Shown here in pieces: positions 44,153 through 55,169 of a stretch of DNA of 64,000 nt (position 1 is its first letter; each line of letters opens with the position of its first letter). The notes under the pieces are model-generated. The model had not been told where the DNA came from and ran no database searches. It saw only the letters and a program-made list of their open reading frames with translations. The DNA is from Arthrinium phaeospermum. Its lineage: Eukaryota > Ascomycota > Sordariomycetes > Amphisphaeriales > Apiosporaceae. The DNA lies in contig QYRS01000004.1 of NCBI GenBank assembly GCA_006503535.1, positions 806,001 through 870,000 of the forward strand, read 5' to 3'. The position numbers and the translations under genes are program-made.

Positions 44153-45775
44153 ATGTCGATGATGAAGCAACCCTCTGAAGTCGAGGCGGGCGTCGTGCCC
44201 CCTCGCGCTCCATCACCTCCTGGCAAGACGGGCTACTCGTCGTCCACCTCGGACAGCGCCAACAGCAAGGAGATAGATGAGGCCTACGCCGTGTATGCGG
44301 CCAACGAGAACCTGGACTTCTCCGACGCCGAAATGAAGAAGGTCCTCCGGAAGGTCGACTGGCGCATCGTGTCGATCCTCTTCACCACCTACCTGCTGCA
44401 GTACCTCGACAAGAACTCGATCAACTTCGCCTCGGCCTTCGGCCTCAAGCAGGGCACCCACCTGGGCAGCAACGAGTACCAGTGGCTCGGCTCCATCTTC
44501 TACTTCGGCTACCTCGTCGCCAACTTCCCCTCGGGCTACCTGCTGCAGCGCTTCCCCATCGGCAAGCTCGTCTCCTTCACCACCATCGCCTGGGGCATCA
44601 TCCTCATCACCACGCCCGCCTGCACCTCCTTCGCGGGCCTGGCCGTGAACCGCTTCCTGCTCGGCGCCTTCGAGTCCACCGTCAACCCGGCTTTTGTCTT
44701 GATCATGTCGACCTGGTACACCACCGCCGAGCAGCCCCTGCGCCTCGAGGCCTACTACTGCACCAACGGCATCGCCACCATGTTCGGCGGCCTCATTGGC
44801 TACGCCGTGGGCCACATCACCACCGGCCTGCCCCGCTGGATGTATGTCTTCATCATCTTCGGTGCCATCAGCACCGCCTGGGGCTGCATCAGTCTCTGGG
44901 TCCTGCCCGACTCCCCCGAGAGCTGCAAGTTCCTCGACGAGCGCGAGCGCGCCATCGCCGTCGCCCGCGTCGCCGCCAACCGCCAGGGCGTCAAGAACAA
45001 GCACTTCAAGAAGGACCAGGCCCTCCAGTGCGTCAAGGACCCCAAGACCTGGATGCTCTTCTTCATGTCGGTGGGCGCCCAGGTCCCCAACGCCGCCATC
45101 ACCAGCTTTACCTCCATCATCGTCGGCAGCTTCGGCTTCGACACCCTCGGCACCCAGTACCTCCAGATCCCGGGCGGCGCCGTGCAATTCATCGCGCTGC
45201 TGGCGGGCGGCTTCGTCTGCAGCTACTGGCCGACCAACACGCGCTGCCTCACCATGATCGTGGCCAACCTCATCTGCATCACCGGCGCCGCCATGCTCGT
45301 CGGCCTGCCCAACGACGCCCAGTGGGCCCGCCTCGTCGCCCTCTGGCTGTGCTACTTCCAGGGCCTCGGCTTCAGCATGGCCCTCACCATGATCTCGTCC
45401 AACATCGCCGGCTCCACCAAGAAGCAGCTCACGTCTGCCATCCTCTTCACCGGGTACTGCGTCGGCAACATCATCGGCCCGCAGACCTTCCGCGACAGCG
45501 AAGCCCGTAAGTTGCCATGCTACAACCTGATTCTTTTTCTCCCTGAGACTCGCGCTAACATGTTTTCTTTTCTAGCACACTACCAGAGTGCTTACATCGC
45601 CATGCTTGTTGGGTACGCGGTCAAGCTATTCTCGATCGTCGCACTGCTTGTATATATGTGGAGGGAAAACCGCCGGCGGGACCGCGCGGGCGAGACGGAC
45701 GAGAAGGCGGCCATCGAAGCGGGCATGCATGACCTGACCGAGCTGGAGAACAAGGGGTTCAGGTATACCTTGTAG
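44153..45775 (+). CDS. MFS transporter of the anion:cation symporter family (Dal5/allantoate permease-like)
   Basis: Two exons, 44153-45506 and 45576-45775, are joined across a 69-nt GT-AG intron that keeps frame even if unspliced (517 aa). The first in-frame ATG is at 44153; ATGs three and six bases on are possible alternatives. A hydrophilic, Ser/Pro-rich N-terminus is followed by twelve helices. Family hallmarks are the early LLQYLDKNSINFASAFG block, GYLVANFPSGYLLQRFP, and the late FRDSEAPHYQS block at the splice junction. Relatives import allantoate, ureidosuccinate, nicotinate, pantothenate or other organic anions at the plasma membrane. The substrate is not readable from sequence. Codons are strongly C-ending, suggesting good expression. 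Confidence 0.92.
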   Translation: MSMMKQPSEVEAGVVPPRAPSPPGKTGYSSSTSDSANSKEIDEAYAVYAANENLDFSDAEMKKVLRKVDWRIVSILFTTYLLQYLDKNSINFASAFGLKQGTHLGSNEYQWLGSIFYFGYLVANFPSGYLLQRFPIGKLVSFTTIAWGIILITTPACTSFAGLAVNRFLLGAFESTVNPAFVLIMSTWYTTAEQPLRLEAYYCTNGIATMFGGLIGYAVGHITTGLPRWMYVFIIFGAISTAWGCISLWVLPDSPESCKFLDERERAIAVARVAANRQGVKNKHFKKDQALQCVKDPKTWMLFFMSVGAQVPNAAITSFTSIIVGSFGFDTLGTQYLQIPGGAVQFIALLAGGFVCSYWPTNTRCLTMIVANLICITGAAMLVGLPNDAQWARLVALWLCYFQGLGFSMALTMISSNIAGSTKKQLTSAILFTGYCVGNIIGPQTFRDSEARKLPCYNLILFLPETRANMFSFLAHYQSAYIAMLVGYAVKLFSIVALLVYMWRENRRRDRAGETDEKAAIEAGMHDLTELENKGFRYTL

Positions 45776-46472
45776 AGCAGCATCGGGATTATAATGCGAT
45801 TTCTTCTTTTTCGGTTTCGGCTTTCGAAACTGTATCTTCATCAGCGTCATCATTATCATCATCATTTGACATTATGTGGTTGCGAGATTCGAGCGGATAG
45901 ATGTGCCGGTTGTGGAGATGAGGGGGCGTTGCAACCAAAACACCTCTGTCCCCCAACTCAACGAGCTCTCTTGGACGTGTACTGAAATGGCTGGTCCCTA
46001 GATTATGTCGAATGGCGTAAAGGCAGCGTCACGAATACTAACCTTAAAATCAACCGCTAAAACCTGAAAGGCGATTCGCAATAAATATTGTCTGGCCCAT
46101 CCTCAATTGCGCAGCAATCTCTCATTCCAATGCCAATACCAGTCTTATCGGATTACTGATGACGTCTTCGACTTTGATGGCGATGCACGCATGCACGCTT
46201 ACACGACAAGTCACTCCGAGAGAAAACACGAGGTCTCAGACAAGAGATTTGATTAAGCCTCAATGGCAGAATCTATGGTCGTGATATCATAAAACAAATG
46301 GGCCCAAGGGAGAAAGGTCCAAGCCTGTTTGGATCTTCCATGTCGACTTTGCGCCTGCTTCTAGAAATCTAGAGCATACCAGGCACCGGCAACCGGGCGT
46401 TGCTGCGAGTTCACACAGAACAACGGGGTGTGATGCGAGGACCTCCAATGATGTCGCGTTGCTGTGTTCGAC
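45776..46472. other. Convergent intergenic region, 697 bp
   Basis: It lies between the stop codons of the permease (+) and HAD (-) genes. A CAT/ATC-rich stretch occurs near 45840-45870. No gene is recognised. Confidence 0.5.
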
Positions 46473-47330
46473 TTACATCATTGATTCGATCTTCTTGACG
46501 CAGTCGGGGAACTCCTTCCAGTCATACATGATGACGGCGGCGTTGCACTGCTCCTTGAGAACCTTGGCCATCTGCTCCATCTTCTCCTTGCCCTCCTCGA
46601 TGCCGTACACGCCGACGTAGCCAATGAGGGGGATACCGGCGCGCATGGCAGCGGTGGCACCGCTCTTGCTGTCCTCGACAGTCAGGCAGTCCTTCTGGGC
46701 GACGCCAAGCTTCTCGCAGGCGAAGTTGTAGATGGCGGGGTCGGGCTTGGACGAGGGCTTCTCCATGCTGGTGGCGGCACTGTAGACGTGCTCGTCGGGG
46801 AAGTAGTGGTCGATGCCGACCTTCTTGATCGAGGCAACGACACGGGGCTTGGCCGAGGTGCTCACAACGGACATGGGGTAGCCCTCCTTCTTGGCCCATG
46901 CGAGCTGCTCGAGAACACCGGGGCAGGGCTCGCACTTCTCGCTGAGCTTGGCGGTGACGGCACCGAGCTCGCGGTCGACGTAGGCATCAACCTCCTCGTC
47001 GGTCATGGTGAAGCCATGCTTCTTCTGGAGACCAACGAGCATGCCACGGAAGTTGTGGCCGACAAAGTCCTCGAGGAGCTGCTTGACGGTGTAGCGATCG
47101 GACTTGCCGTACTTCTCGAGGACCTCATTGGTCAAGTCAGTGCAGGCCTCGAAGGCCAGGTGCTCCGACAAGCAAAGGGTGTTGTCGCAGTCGAGGAGGA
47201 TGTACTTGCACTGCAAAAGGCACCAAAACGAAATCAATCAGTACCAATTTCCGGAAAACAGTGCAGGCATTCCAATACGGCTGCGGCCGTCAGTATGCGT
47301 GGCGTCTGGGATGAAGCTTACACGAGGCAT
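46473..47330 (-). CDS. HAD-superfamily hydrolase (phosphoglucomutase/phosphatase-like)
   Basis: Two exons on the - strand, 47330-47322 and 47210-46473, give 248 aa. The first exon codes only Met-Pro-Arg before a 111-nt GT-AG intron. HAD motifs are complete: motif I DCDNT (Asp10 nucleophile, Asp12), motif II Thr/Ser in VVSTSAKPR, motif III Lys in SSKPDP, and motif IV acidic pair in VEDSKSG. The alpha-helical cap lies after motif I, as in subfamily I (beta-phosphoglucomutase or sugar/DOG-type phosphatases). It is therefore probably a soluble phosphatase acting on a small phospho-metabolite; the substrate is unknown. The stop TAA overlaps a perfect splice donor (GTAAGT), so an alternative 3' end is conceivable. 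Confidence 0.9.
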
Positions 47331-48365
47331 TTTGGGCGAGTGACGTAATGAACTTGGTGTGGGGTTTGGATGTGTTTGCTTTGTTTATCGAATTGGGCTT
47401 CTGCTTGTGACAGACAAAGCGTTAGAGGGAGGGTGGCTGAGGATCGTCAAGGATAACTCACAAAAAGAGTCAAGTTCGATTCAATTCAAGTCAAGTTGCA
47501 GAAGAGGAAGAGGAAGAGGATTGTCATTCGATTAAATACCTACGATCTCGATGGGACAGAAGAAGAGAAGAGAGGGGCAAGTTGGAAGCACGGGCAGGGC
47601 TCTGGTGTCTGACAACTTCCAGTTTGTTGACTTTCTCAGCAAACGCCCACCCGGCGAGACACCCGACTTCCAAAAGCAACTGTTCCGGCCATCGCCAATT
47701 GAATTGCCCATCGCAGGTCGCACTTGCCCCTCGCCAGACTGAATAAGGTGCATCTGGTGCGCCTGGAAGGAGGAGGTGGGGCTTTGTCGGGCAATTCGGG
47801 TGGTGGTCAGCTACTGAAACAGGCGGCTAGGCGGGCAGCCAGGACGCAGAAGGCGGGGTAGTAGCTTCCGTTTAAATGCTGGTGGTGTCAGCAGTGCAGC
47901 AAAACGCAGAAAACACATGCAACTGCCAACAGCAAGAGGTTGCGCGTCTGCGCTTTCTCCCTCTCACTAAGCCAATCACTCATCCAGGACAGTCCCACAT
48001 GCAACCTCCAGCCAACAGGGCCCAGTCCATTCAATACTGTCGGATATCAACCGTCAATGAGAAGATCGCATCTGAGACAACATGCATTCGCTGTTCAATT
48101 CCACTTCCTGAGGGGATCTATGTAGAGTCTAGACCAACGCGAGGGATGCGGGAACAGTCTACCGTCGAGTCCAACTACCTAAAGTTTCGGGATTCTTCTT
48201 GTCAAAATTGCCTTTGCTGAGTGCCTGTGTCATTCCCTGAAAACCGATGATCTTCAAGGCTCGACACTGGAACTGCATCGCTAAGGTACATGACATCGAT
48301 TGATGATGTGGTTCATCAACTCGTCCACGCTGTACTGCCATTTGAGGTTTCCAGCCATTCCATCT
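47331..48365. other. Intergenic, 1.04 kb
   Basis: It lies upstream of the HAD gene and downstream of the SET-domain gene (both -). A GAAGAGGAAGAGG purine tract occurs at about 47500-47520. No gene is recognised. Confidence 0.5.
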
Positions 48366-49454
48366 TTAGTCAAGTGCTTGAACGCCAAGATCCATGTTGC
48401 CATCCTCATCGTCACTCCAAACCTCTCGATCCGGGTCGCTCGAAGAATCGTCGCTCATTCCGCCAGCAATGTCCCACTCGCCATCTTCGCTGGACTCTCC
48501 TTCAGAATCCTCGGGCAGGTGCTGCATCCAAAGCCAATCCTCCAACTCGATGCGTGAGAAGTGGTACGGCACAATCGGTCCAGGATGCTGCTGGAGGACG
48601 CTCTCAAGATACGCCTTCATATCCAGTTGATCTTGCGTGTCGGGGTGGTCCGGGCCACCCTCGGTCATTGCGATATCCAACTGACGTTGGCAAAAGATCT
48701 TGGCTCGGGCGTAATCCTTGTGTTCAACTGCCAGCTTCGCAGCGAAGTCGTAGGTGGCGGGCACGTGAGCGCGCTCGATGCCGTTGGCTTGGATGATCCA
48801 TCGCTGTCGGTAGGCGAACCAGAGGCCATCCTCAAACGGCATGCTGCTGTTCGCCTCGAGCAACTGATCGATTTCCTTGATCTCCTTGATGCCATCATCC
48901 AACATCTTGCGCATCTCCTGCGGAAGTGTGCATATCTCACAGCTGCAGATGAAATGGAACCCACGGTCAAGCTGGCCCTGGCGTCGGTTGTTGGGCTCGA
49001 GATTGACGTAGGTAATGGTGATCTCTTCACCAGGCTCGATGTCGCAGAGAGCGTGGACCGTCATCTGGTCAAGCTCGCAGTTCCATTTGATGCAAGCAGA
49101 GGGTACACAGGCGTGGTTGAACTGAGATCCTGTAATGAAAAGGCCTCCTTCGCCTTCAGGACCGTATGCCAGGGCGTTGGTCTGGATGATTCCAAGCGGG
49201 ATCGGAAGGGTCTTGCCATGGATATTGGTGAGGGAGAAGAAGGCACGTTGCTGGTCTCGTGATGCGTTTCTTAGCTGCTTGAGGACATCCTCATTGAGGA
49301 CCTCGACAGCTCCGTCCACACGGGGAAGAGTGATGAAGGGCGACTCGGCAAGGATTCTGGTGCCTTTGGTGATCTTGGCTGTTGCAACCACACCGTTGCC
49401 TTTGCCCTCGACGGGCTGGACAGAAAACAACGCCATCTGCTCCAGGTCTGCCAT
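48366..49454 (-). CDS. SET-domain protein
   Basis: A single exon encodes 362 aa. ATG at 49454 is chosen; the frame extends to a TTG at 49475 without an ATG. The SET fold is shown by an N-terminal GNGVVATAKI strand, the core NHAC motif in GSQFNHACVPS, GEEITITYVNL with the catalytic Tyr region, and a post-SET-like zinc cluster FICSCEICTLP. Such proteins methylate lysines on histones or other proteins using S-adenosylmethionine. There is no MYND finger inside the SET domain, unlike SMYD enzymes. The C-terminal 60 residues are Asp/Glu/Ser-rich. The target is unknown. It resembles the many short fungal SET proteins of unassigned function. Confidence 0.9.
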   Translation of the reverse strand: MADLEQMALFSVQPVEGKGNGVVATAKITKGTRILAESPFITLPRVDGAVEVLNEDVLKQLRNASRDQQRAFFSLTNIHGKTLPIPLGIIQTNALAYGPEGEGGLFITGSQFNHACVPSACIKWNCELDQMTVHALCDIEPGEEITITYVNLEPNNRRQGQLDRGFHFICSCEICTLPQEMRKMLDDGIKEIKEIDQLLEANSSMPFEDGLWFAYRQRWIIQANGIERAHVPATYDFAAKLAVEHKDYARAKIFCQRQLDIAMTEGGPDHPDTQDQLDMKAYLESVLQQHPGPIVPYHFSRIELEDWLWMQHLPEDSEGESSEDGEWDIAGGMSDDSSSDPDREVWSDDEDGNMDLGVQALD

Positions 49455-49705
49455 GGTCAAGGTTTTGTCGGTCAAAAGAAGCAGGAACAGGTGTTGAATG
49501 GTTATTAACCAAGTAGCCTGGTTGCAGGAAACGCAGGGTTCTTGTTTCTTGTTATGGTTCCAAAGTGGAAGGAAGCACCGGCTTCATTCAAAACGGGGCC
49601 CAGCTTTGTGACATTGACAAGCAAGCCAGTTTCCACGACGACAAGGTTAACGACAAGCTTAAAAACTTCATTCGGGTGCCTAGCTGATTGCACAATCAAA
49701 GAGAA

Positions 49706-49741
49706 TGCCCCGTAAGGTGCCCCGTAAGGTGCCCCGTGAGG
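49706..49741. repeat. 12-bp tandem repeat, three copies, with inverted partner
   Basis: TGCCCCGTAAGG is repeated three times (the third copy has GTGAGG). An inverted GCCCCGTAA occurs shortly after, near 49764-49774, so the region can form a stem. Confidence 0.7.
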
Positions 49742-50343
49742 TGCTTTTGTGCCTTTTTGGTTATTACGGGGCAAATGTTCTAAGCCTACCCCCAGCTGTA
49801 TTCTCACGATAAAGCATGCTCTGGAGCTTTGGTATGTTTTCTTCTCCGTATTCCTGTAGCCAACAGATATAAATGATATATTGAACGAAGTACGCCATGT
49901 ACATTCCAATTTTCTAATATCTGGCGATATTATACTCGCCGCACAATATATACTCTCGAGCAAAGCTTGACAATGGCCCGTACGTTTTGTCGTTGCTGGT
50001 TGATGGCCGTAAGGATCAATCCTAAGTAAAAAAGACAAAAGCTCGTCTGTCCAATACGCTGCTGATGTAGGGGCGCGGAAAATCTATTGAACTATCTTGC
50101 TTGGTCTCCTATCCCCTCCTATTCCCTAGTCCCAGTACTCCATAACGATATATAAACCAATTAACAACTCTCCTTATATTGCCAACGCAGCAGTTCAGCT
50201 CATGACCAACCCAATCTATGTACTAAACATACTTAGTTTCTTCGTGCAAGGTAGGATTCAGGGGAATTCCCGTTCTCAGCAATTATCACATTACCGGAGA
50301 AAAATTCGAACCCGATTCAGTTATTAAACTTCGTCAAAGAGAT

Positions 50344-50387
50344 GGCCAGTACTCCAGATAGGTTCAAACCCCTATCAGACACTGGCC
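50344..50387. repeat. Nested inverted repeat (hairpin)
   Basis: The outer arms GGCCAGT (50344-50350) and ACTGGCC (50381-50387) enclose inner arms GATAGG (50357-50362) and CCTATC (50371-50376) around a TTCAAACC loop. It is too short for a tRNA. Confidence 0.6.
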
Positions 50388-51070
50388 GAATAATGCAAAG
50401 GTCGCAAAACTCATCTGATTTCTAAAGGGTTATAATAAAATATGAAGTACCCTTATAACCATGATATGCTGGCGCATCTCAAGAGGGCCAATTGTCAATA
50501 TATGCCAGTGTAAGACATGGCTCCAATCCCAAAATTCGCCGTGATGTGTTTCAGTCTTCTGTGGAATAAACTAGTTGTGCCCCTCCGATTTCGTGGTCTG
50601 GATATGCCCGAAGCCTTGAGGTAACCTGCTCCTTGTGAGTCTTTTCTTTTCTGCCGGGGAGCCTTGGTATAAATCGAAAAAGAAGAAAGAAGATCAAAAT
50701 AAATCCATATGTTCGTCGCGTTTGCTGTAGTGCAGATACGCACAGTCGAACAAGAGAAACTCGTGGTATCCAGTCCCTATACAACCGACCTCGTGCCCAA
50801 GGATTTTGTAGACAGACTACCGGCGATAGAGGTGGTCATAGTGCATTCAATCTCGATAGGGGCGGATGCGGAGGCGAGCCCGAAGCTGGAACAGGGTTGG
50901 AGCGGGCACATTTCTCGGTGGAAGGACCGTAACGATCAATACGTTTATTTAGTTACTGTTTACCATCCTCCTTTTGTTCTCCTTGTTATCAAGCTCGTTG
51001 GCTTCGGGTGGCAAGTACTATGGGAACTACCAGTATTGATCGAAATCCACCTCTCCTCCCCTGACGTTAC

Positions 51071-51848
51071 AAGATCCTAGGCGACCATACCCATTACGAC
51101 ATGTACGGCATCTGGGGCAATCGGTAGGAGAAGATTGAAAAGCCTCCGAGGTACATGACCGGCCTTTGCCAGCCCCAACGCGGGTTCGGCAGTGCCTCCA
51201 GCAGCAAAAACAACATCTTTATTATTCACGCGAGAGCAGTGGGACGGCATCTGGATCTTCTATGACGCGATCACGGAAATGGCCTTGCCCTTCACAGAGG
51301 AGCTCGTCCAGGCTTACCCAAACGCCAATGTGGTCATGGTGCAGCGCAGAGTCCGCTCCGGGGTCCTCGATCCGATCTTCGGTCGCTTGTTGGACCACCA
51401 TCATGCTCGTGACCACAATTGCGCCGGTCATGCGGACGCGCAAGCAGATGCTTGGGTTCTTCGGGGTACACAGCGAAGGCGAAAACGACCAAAGCAAGGC
51501 GCGGGCGGCGTACGAACGACACTTTCGGCGAGTGCGCGAGCTTGTGCCCGCGGAGCGACGTTTCGAGGACATCATGGGTCTGGCTGGGAGCCGCTGTGCG
51601 AGTTCTCGGGGAAGGAGGCCCCGGACGTGCCATTTTCCTAGCTCAACGAGGGCAAGGGGTTTGCCAAGTCCAACGAAAGGGAGTATCGCGCATTCTTGCT
51701 CCGGGTCCGAACTGCAATTATTAGCCTCTGGGCATTTGCGGCCTTGGCAGCGGGAGTTGTGGCTGTAGCCATCCAATCTCGGGCACTGGAATACTCATCT
51801 AAATCAGGTGGCTGGAGAAGCGCCGCAGGCACATTCACATCCGGTTAG
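51071..51848 (+). pseudogene. Disrupted sulfotransferase-like gene (fungal PF17784-type)
   Basis: Conserved pieces of one protein appear in order but in changing frames. HTHYDMYGIWGNR is followed by an in-frame TAG (51125-51127), then PPRYMTGLCQPQRGFGS. A frameshift near 51190 leads to AAKTTSLLFTREQWDGIW and FTEELVQAYPNANVVMVQR. A second frameshift (about 51370-51400) leads to MLGFFGVHSEGE, ARAAYERHFRRVRELVP. A third (about 51575) leads to GSGWEPLCEF, a further TAG (51639-51641), then an NEGK segment and a hydrophobic C-terminus ending at 51848. This is the pattern of the fungal sulfotransferase-like family with a C-terminal membrane segment. The N-terminal nucleotide-binding third is not recognisable. 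With two stops and at least three frameshifts it is not functional. Confidence 0.75.
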
Positions 51849-53655
51849 ACAATCAGACCTAATACCACCCAAGCGAAAATGTGCAGCATCGTGCTCAGTG
51901 CAAACGTGGCGCAGACGTGGTCAATTGATTCCCTATGACGTCCCGGAATGTTTGGAGCCGCGGAGACTCAGCCCCATCCATAGCGATTACGGCCAAGGGA
52001 CATCCTACGAGTCTGTCCAGTCTCACGTCTGGGCGAAACTTTGGCCTGAGTCGCATGACGAGGGCAGGAAAAGTTGTTGGGTCGCTGCTACTCAGACAAA
52101 TGCCATCACCTGTCATGGCGGGAAAGACATGATCAACGTTTTGTGCCACTGGAGCGGGTGGCGGCAGCGGCAACGCCAACGGAGCAAGCTGTCAACTGTG
52201 TGTTCTGGCAGTCCAAGGAGCCAAGCACAGGTCAATCAACCGTTCCAGAAAGATAGCAACTTGGCAGCAAGACTTTGCCGCCGCGGTGGAGGATGTTGTT
52301 GTTGTTCGTTCCACAATAGCCGCCTCGTATCTCGTATTGCAATATCACCGAAAAGTCAAAAATAGCTGCAGGCATCTCTGATTTGGATCCAAGTCTCCGC
52401 CGCCGAGTCGCGAGCCGCATAATATCATTGAGTGATAGGTGATGGATCAAAATCTTCAGTTCGCGATGGCCCAGGTGAAGGCCAATTGAAGATTTGGACG
52501 GATAGGGCGGCCAGCAGCGCTACTGCGGCCAGTGAGCCAGTGAATTTTGGATGAAGATCGGCCGGGTGGATTTAGGCCTTGGCTAGGGCGGGCCAAGCAA
52601 TACGCTAGGTCAAATTGGCCCCAAGGCCCCAGGGTTCAAACGTTGACCGTCGCAAAGAGAGCAAATCACACCGGCGGCTTAGGGCATTCATGCAAGGAAC
52701 AGGGGAGGCCAAGTCTGCTGCAGAACTGCGTTGGCCCTGGTTTTCCCCAGTTTCTGGCCCAGCAAGCCCCTGGCCCAATCCCTTATCGCTCGGTACTTCG
52801 ACTGCAGGTAATGTTGCACTGCAGCAAACAGTACAAGCCACACCCCTGAGATAAGCCAATCCTCGGATCGATGCGCAGAACGCCGACGGCGACCCCTTTT
52901 CAACTCCAATCTTTCCTCTTTCGCGATGCACAATGCATGGCCATCGTATTGCGCAATTGACTTAAGAGAGGGACGCCCATTTGCATCTTTTACATACACA
53001 TTCATTTGATCTTGCATTTCAATTCAAGCCCTTTAGGTATTAGATACCTACGAATTACTGTACTGCCCTGCCCTGCCCCGTGCTCGAAGGCGGTTGATTA
53101 GCAGCTTCGGTCTCCTCCATTGACTCCATCGCCGCTCATTTGCGACATCTCCACCCGAGATCCAGAGCAGGTACAACCGTTCCTTGGCCTTCCGTGTTGT
53201 TTTCTCCATCTGAAACATCACAGCAAATTCCCGACTCAGACGCCCTGTCCCCTGCCTGTCATATTACACCTGACAGGCCTCCCTCGGATCCTCAGTCTGC
53301 CTTTCCTTTTTTGCACCACTTTCGATCGACTCGACCAGTTTACAACAACGCCACACTCCTTTGTTATCGGGCTCTTCGCTTCACCCATTGTGTAGACGCC
53401 CTTTACAACAGTCGCTCTTTTGCTTCGAAGACGCATTTTCTCGGCCGCCAATCCGTTCCGACAACGATAGTAACCACGATCGAGAAACATGCCGTGTACG
53501 CAATAAACAGCAACATAATATCATATCCATTAGCACCTGCGGTGCTACCATACGCAGTCGCTCATTACAGATCTGCCGCCGAGTCTTCATAGTTTCTTGA
53601 AGATTTCGCATTCCGCTCCTTCGAATCAATATTTCTACGATCGAATACCGGCAAA

Positions 53656-55169
53656 ATGATGTCGCCCCGTTCGATCGTCTCAGCCTCTGCGCTGCTGGCT
53701 TCGCTTCTTCTCTCCCCCGTCTCCGCCCAACTACACAGTGACTGCAATCCCATGCATGAGGACTGTCCCGCGGACCCAGCTCTAGGCGCAGCACACACCT
53801 TTATCTTCAACTCGACGCCTCCCACCGGCGTCTTCAATACGACCGCTGGTGAAGTCAAATATGACAAGGACACTGGCGCCGCTTTCACCATCAACAAGCG
53901 AGGCGAGTCGCCGACTCTGACCTCCAACTTCTACTTCTTCTTCGGAAGAACTGAGGTTGTTATGAAGGCTGCGCCCGGCCAGGGTATCATCAGCTCCATC
54001 GTCTGGAAGAGTGACGTGTTGGACGAAGTCGATTGGGAATTCCTGGGCACCAAGCCTGAGGAGGCCTCGAGCAACTACTTCGGAAAGGATCGCCGCGACA
54101 ACACCAATGCCGGCTACCACAAGGTCGAGGGTGGTGTCCAGGCTGACTACCACAACTACACCTCCGTCTGGACCAAGGAGCAGCTCGACTGGTACATCGA
54201 CGGAAAGCTGATCAGGACTCTGCTCCCTCAGAACGCCAACAAGACTGAGAACTACCCCCAAACCCCCATGATGTTGAGTATCGGTATCTGGGCTGGTGGC
54301 GATCCCAGTCTGCCCCAGGGCACCATTGACTGGGCCGGCGGTCCTACCCAGTTCGACAAGGGTCCTTACACCATGTATGTCAAGAGTGCTCGTGTGGAAG
54401 ACTTCTCCAGCGGAAAAGAGTACGTTTACGGCGACAAGTCTGGCCACTGGGACAGCATCAAGATCAAGGAGTAAGTAACAGCATGCTTGACCAACCATTT
54501 CCACTACCATGACTAACCTCATTATAAAGGCCCGAGAAGGAGTCGACCGCTGTTGAGAACATCAACCGCCCGCCGCCTGAGCCCGAAAAGTCGGCCTCGG
54601 AGAAGTGGGATGAGCTGCCGCAAAGCACCAAGTCCGGCGTCTACGCTGCGGCAGGTGGTGTTTTCGCCCTCGGAGTCATCGCCCTTCTGGTTTACTACTT
54701 CCGCCAGCGATCCCGTGGACAGAAGGAGGCAGCTGCCTACGCCGCGCAGCAGGAGGCGGAGCGCCTGGAACTGGAGCAATTCCGCAAGGAGGGCCGCGAT
54801 CCCGACGCCCTGGACTACGAGGCCACCGAGTACAACGCCGCCGCCATGGGCAAGGGCTCCTCCGTCACCGCCTACAGCGCCGTGCCCAACGACCATGAGC
54901 GCACCAACTCCCTGAGCAGCCTGAACGGCGCGCCCGGCCAGACCGCCGCCTGGGACCCCACGAGCGCCGGCAGCGGCCCCGGCGGCGCCATGCCCCTCCT
55001 CTCCCGCGACGCGTCCCCGGACGGCACTCCGGCCCGTAGCAACACCTACGACGGCCACAACCCGCTCCAGAGCCCTTCGCAGTACAACTCTGAGCCGCCC
55101 CGCAGCATGACGTTGCCGCCAGACCACGACGCTGGTAGCTACGGCAACTACCGTGGAGGCGCCAATTAG
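53656..55169 (+). CDS. Crh-type cell-wall transglycosylase (GH16) with C-terminal membrane anchor
   Basis: Two exons, 53656-54470 and 54530-55169, are joined across a 59-nt GT-AG intron (484 aa). ATG at 53656 (a second ATG follows at once). The signal peptide ends near residue 24. The GH16 catalytic motif DEVDWEFLG carries nucleophile Glu124, Asp126 and acid/base Glu128. Crh/Utr2/CRR1 enzymes cross-link chitin to beta-1,6- or beta-1,3-glucan in the wall. Three N-glycosylation sites are visible near the N-terminus. Instead of a GPI signal it has a membrane helix (about 308-329) and a 155-residue cytosolic tail rich in Gln/Glu then Ser/Pro. There is no CBM18 module. It heads a group of three secreted or wall genes. 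Confidence 0.93.

Larger units (their letters stand above)
49455..53655. other. 4.2-kb gene-poor region with repeats and a pseudogene
   Basis: It lies between the SET-domain gene (-) and the Crh-type gene (+). It holds a 12-bp tandem repeat, a nested hairpin and a disrupted sulfotransferase-like gene (listed separately). The part from about 49800 to 50950 is AT-richer than the flanks. The pyrimidine-rich 53100-53640 stretch is probably the promoter and long leader of the Crh gene. Confidence 0.5.

Noticed and set aside
44213..45187. 324-codon open frame on the - strand
   Set aside because: It is an antisense shadow of the Dal5-like permease, with repetitive Gly/Asp/Glu composition and no ATG of its own.
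44482..45510. 342-codon + strand frame within the permease gene
   Set aside because: It is the +1 frame of the same coding sequence; the Arg/His/Pro-rich product is not protein-like, while the true frame shows twelve helices and family motifs.
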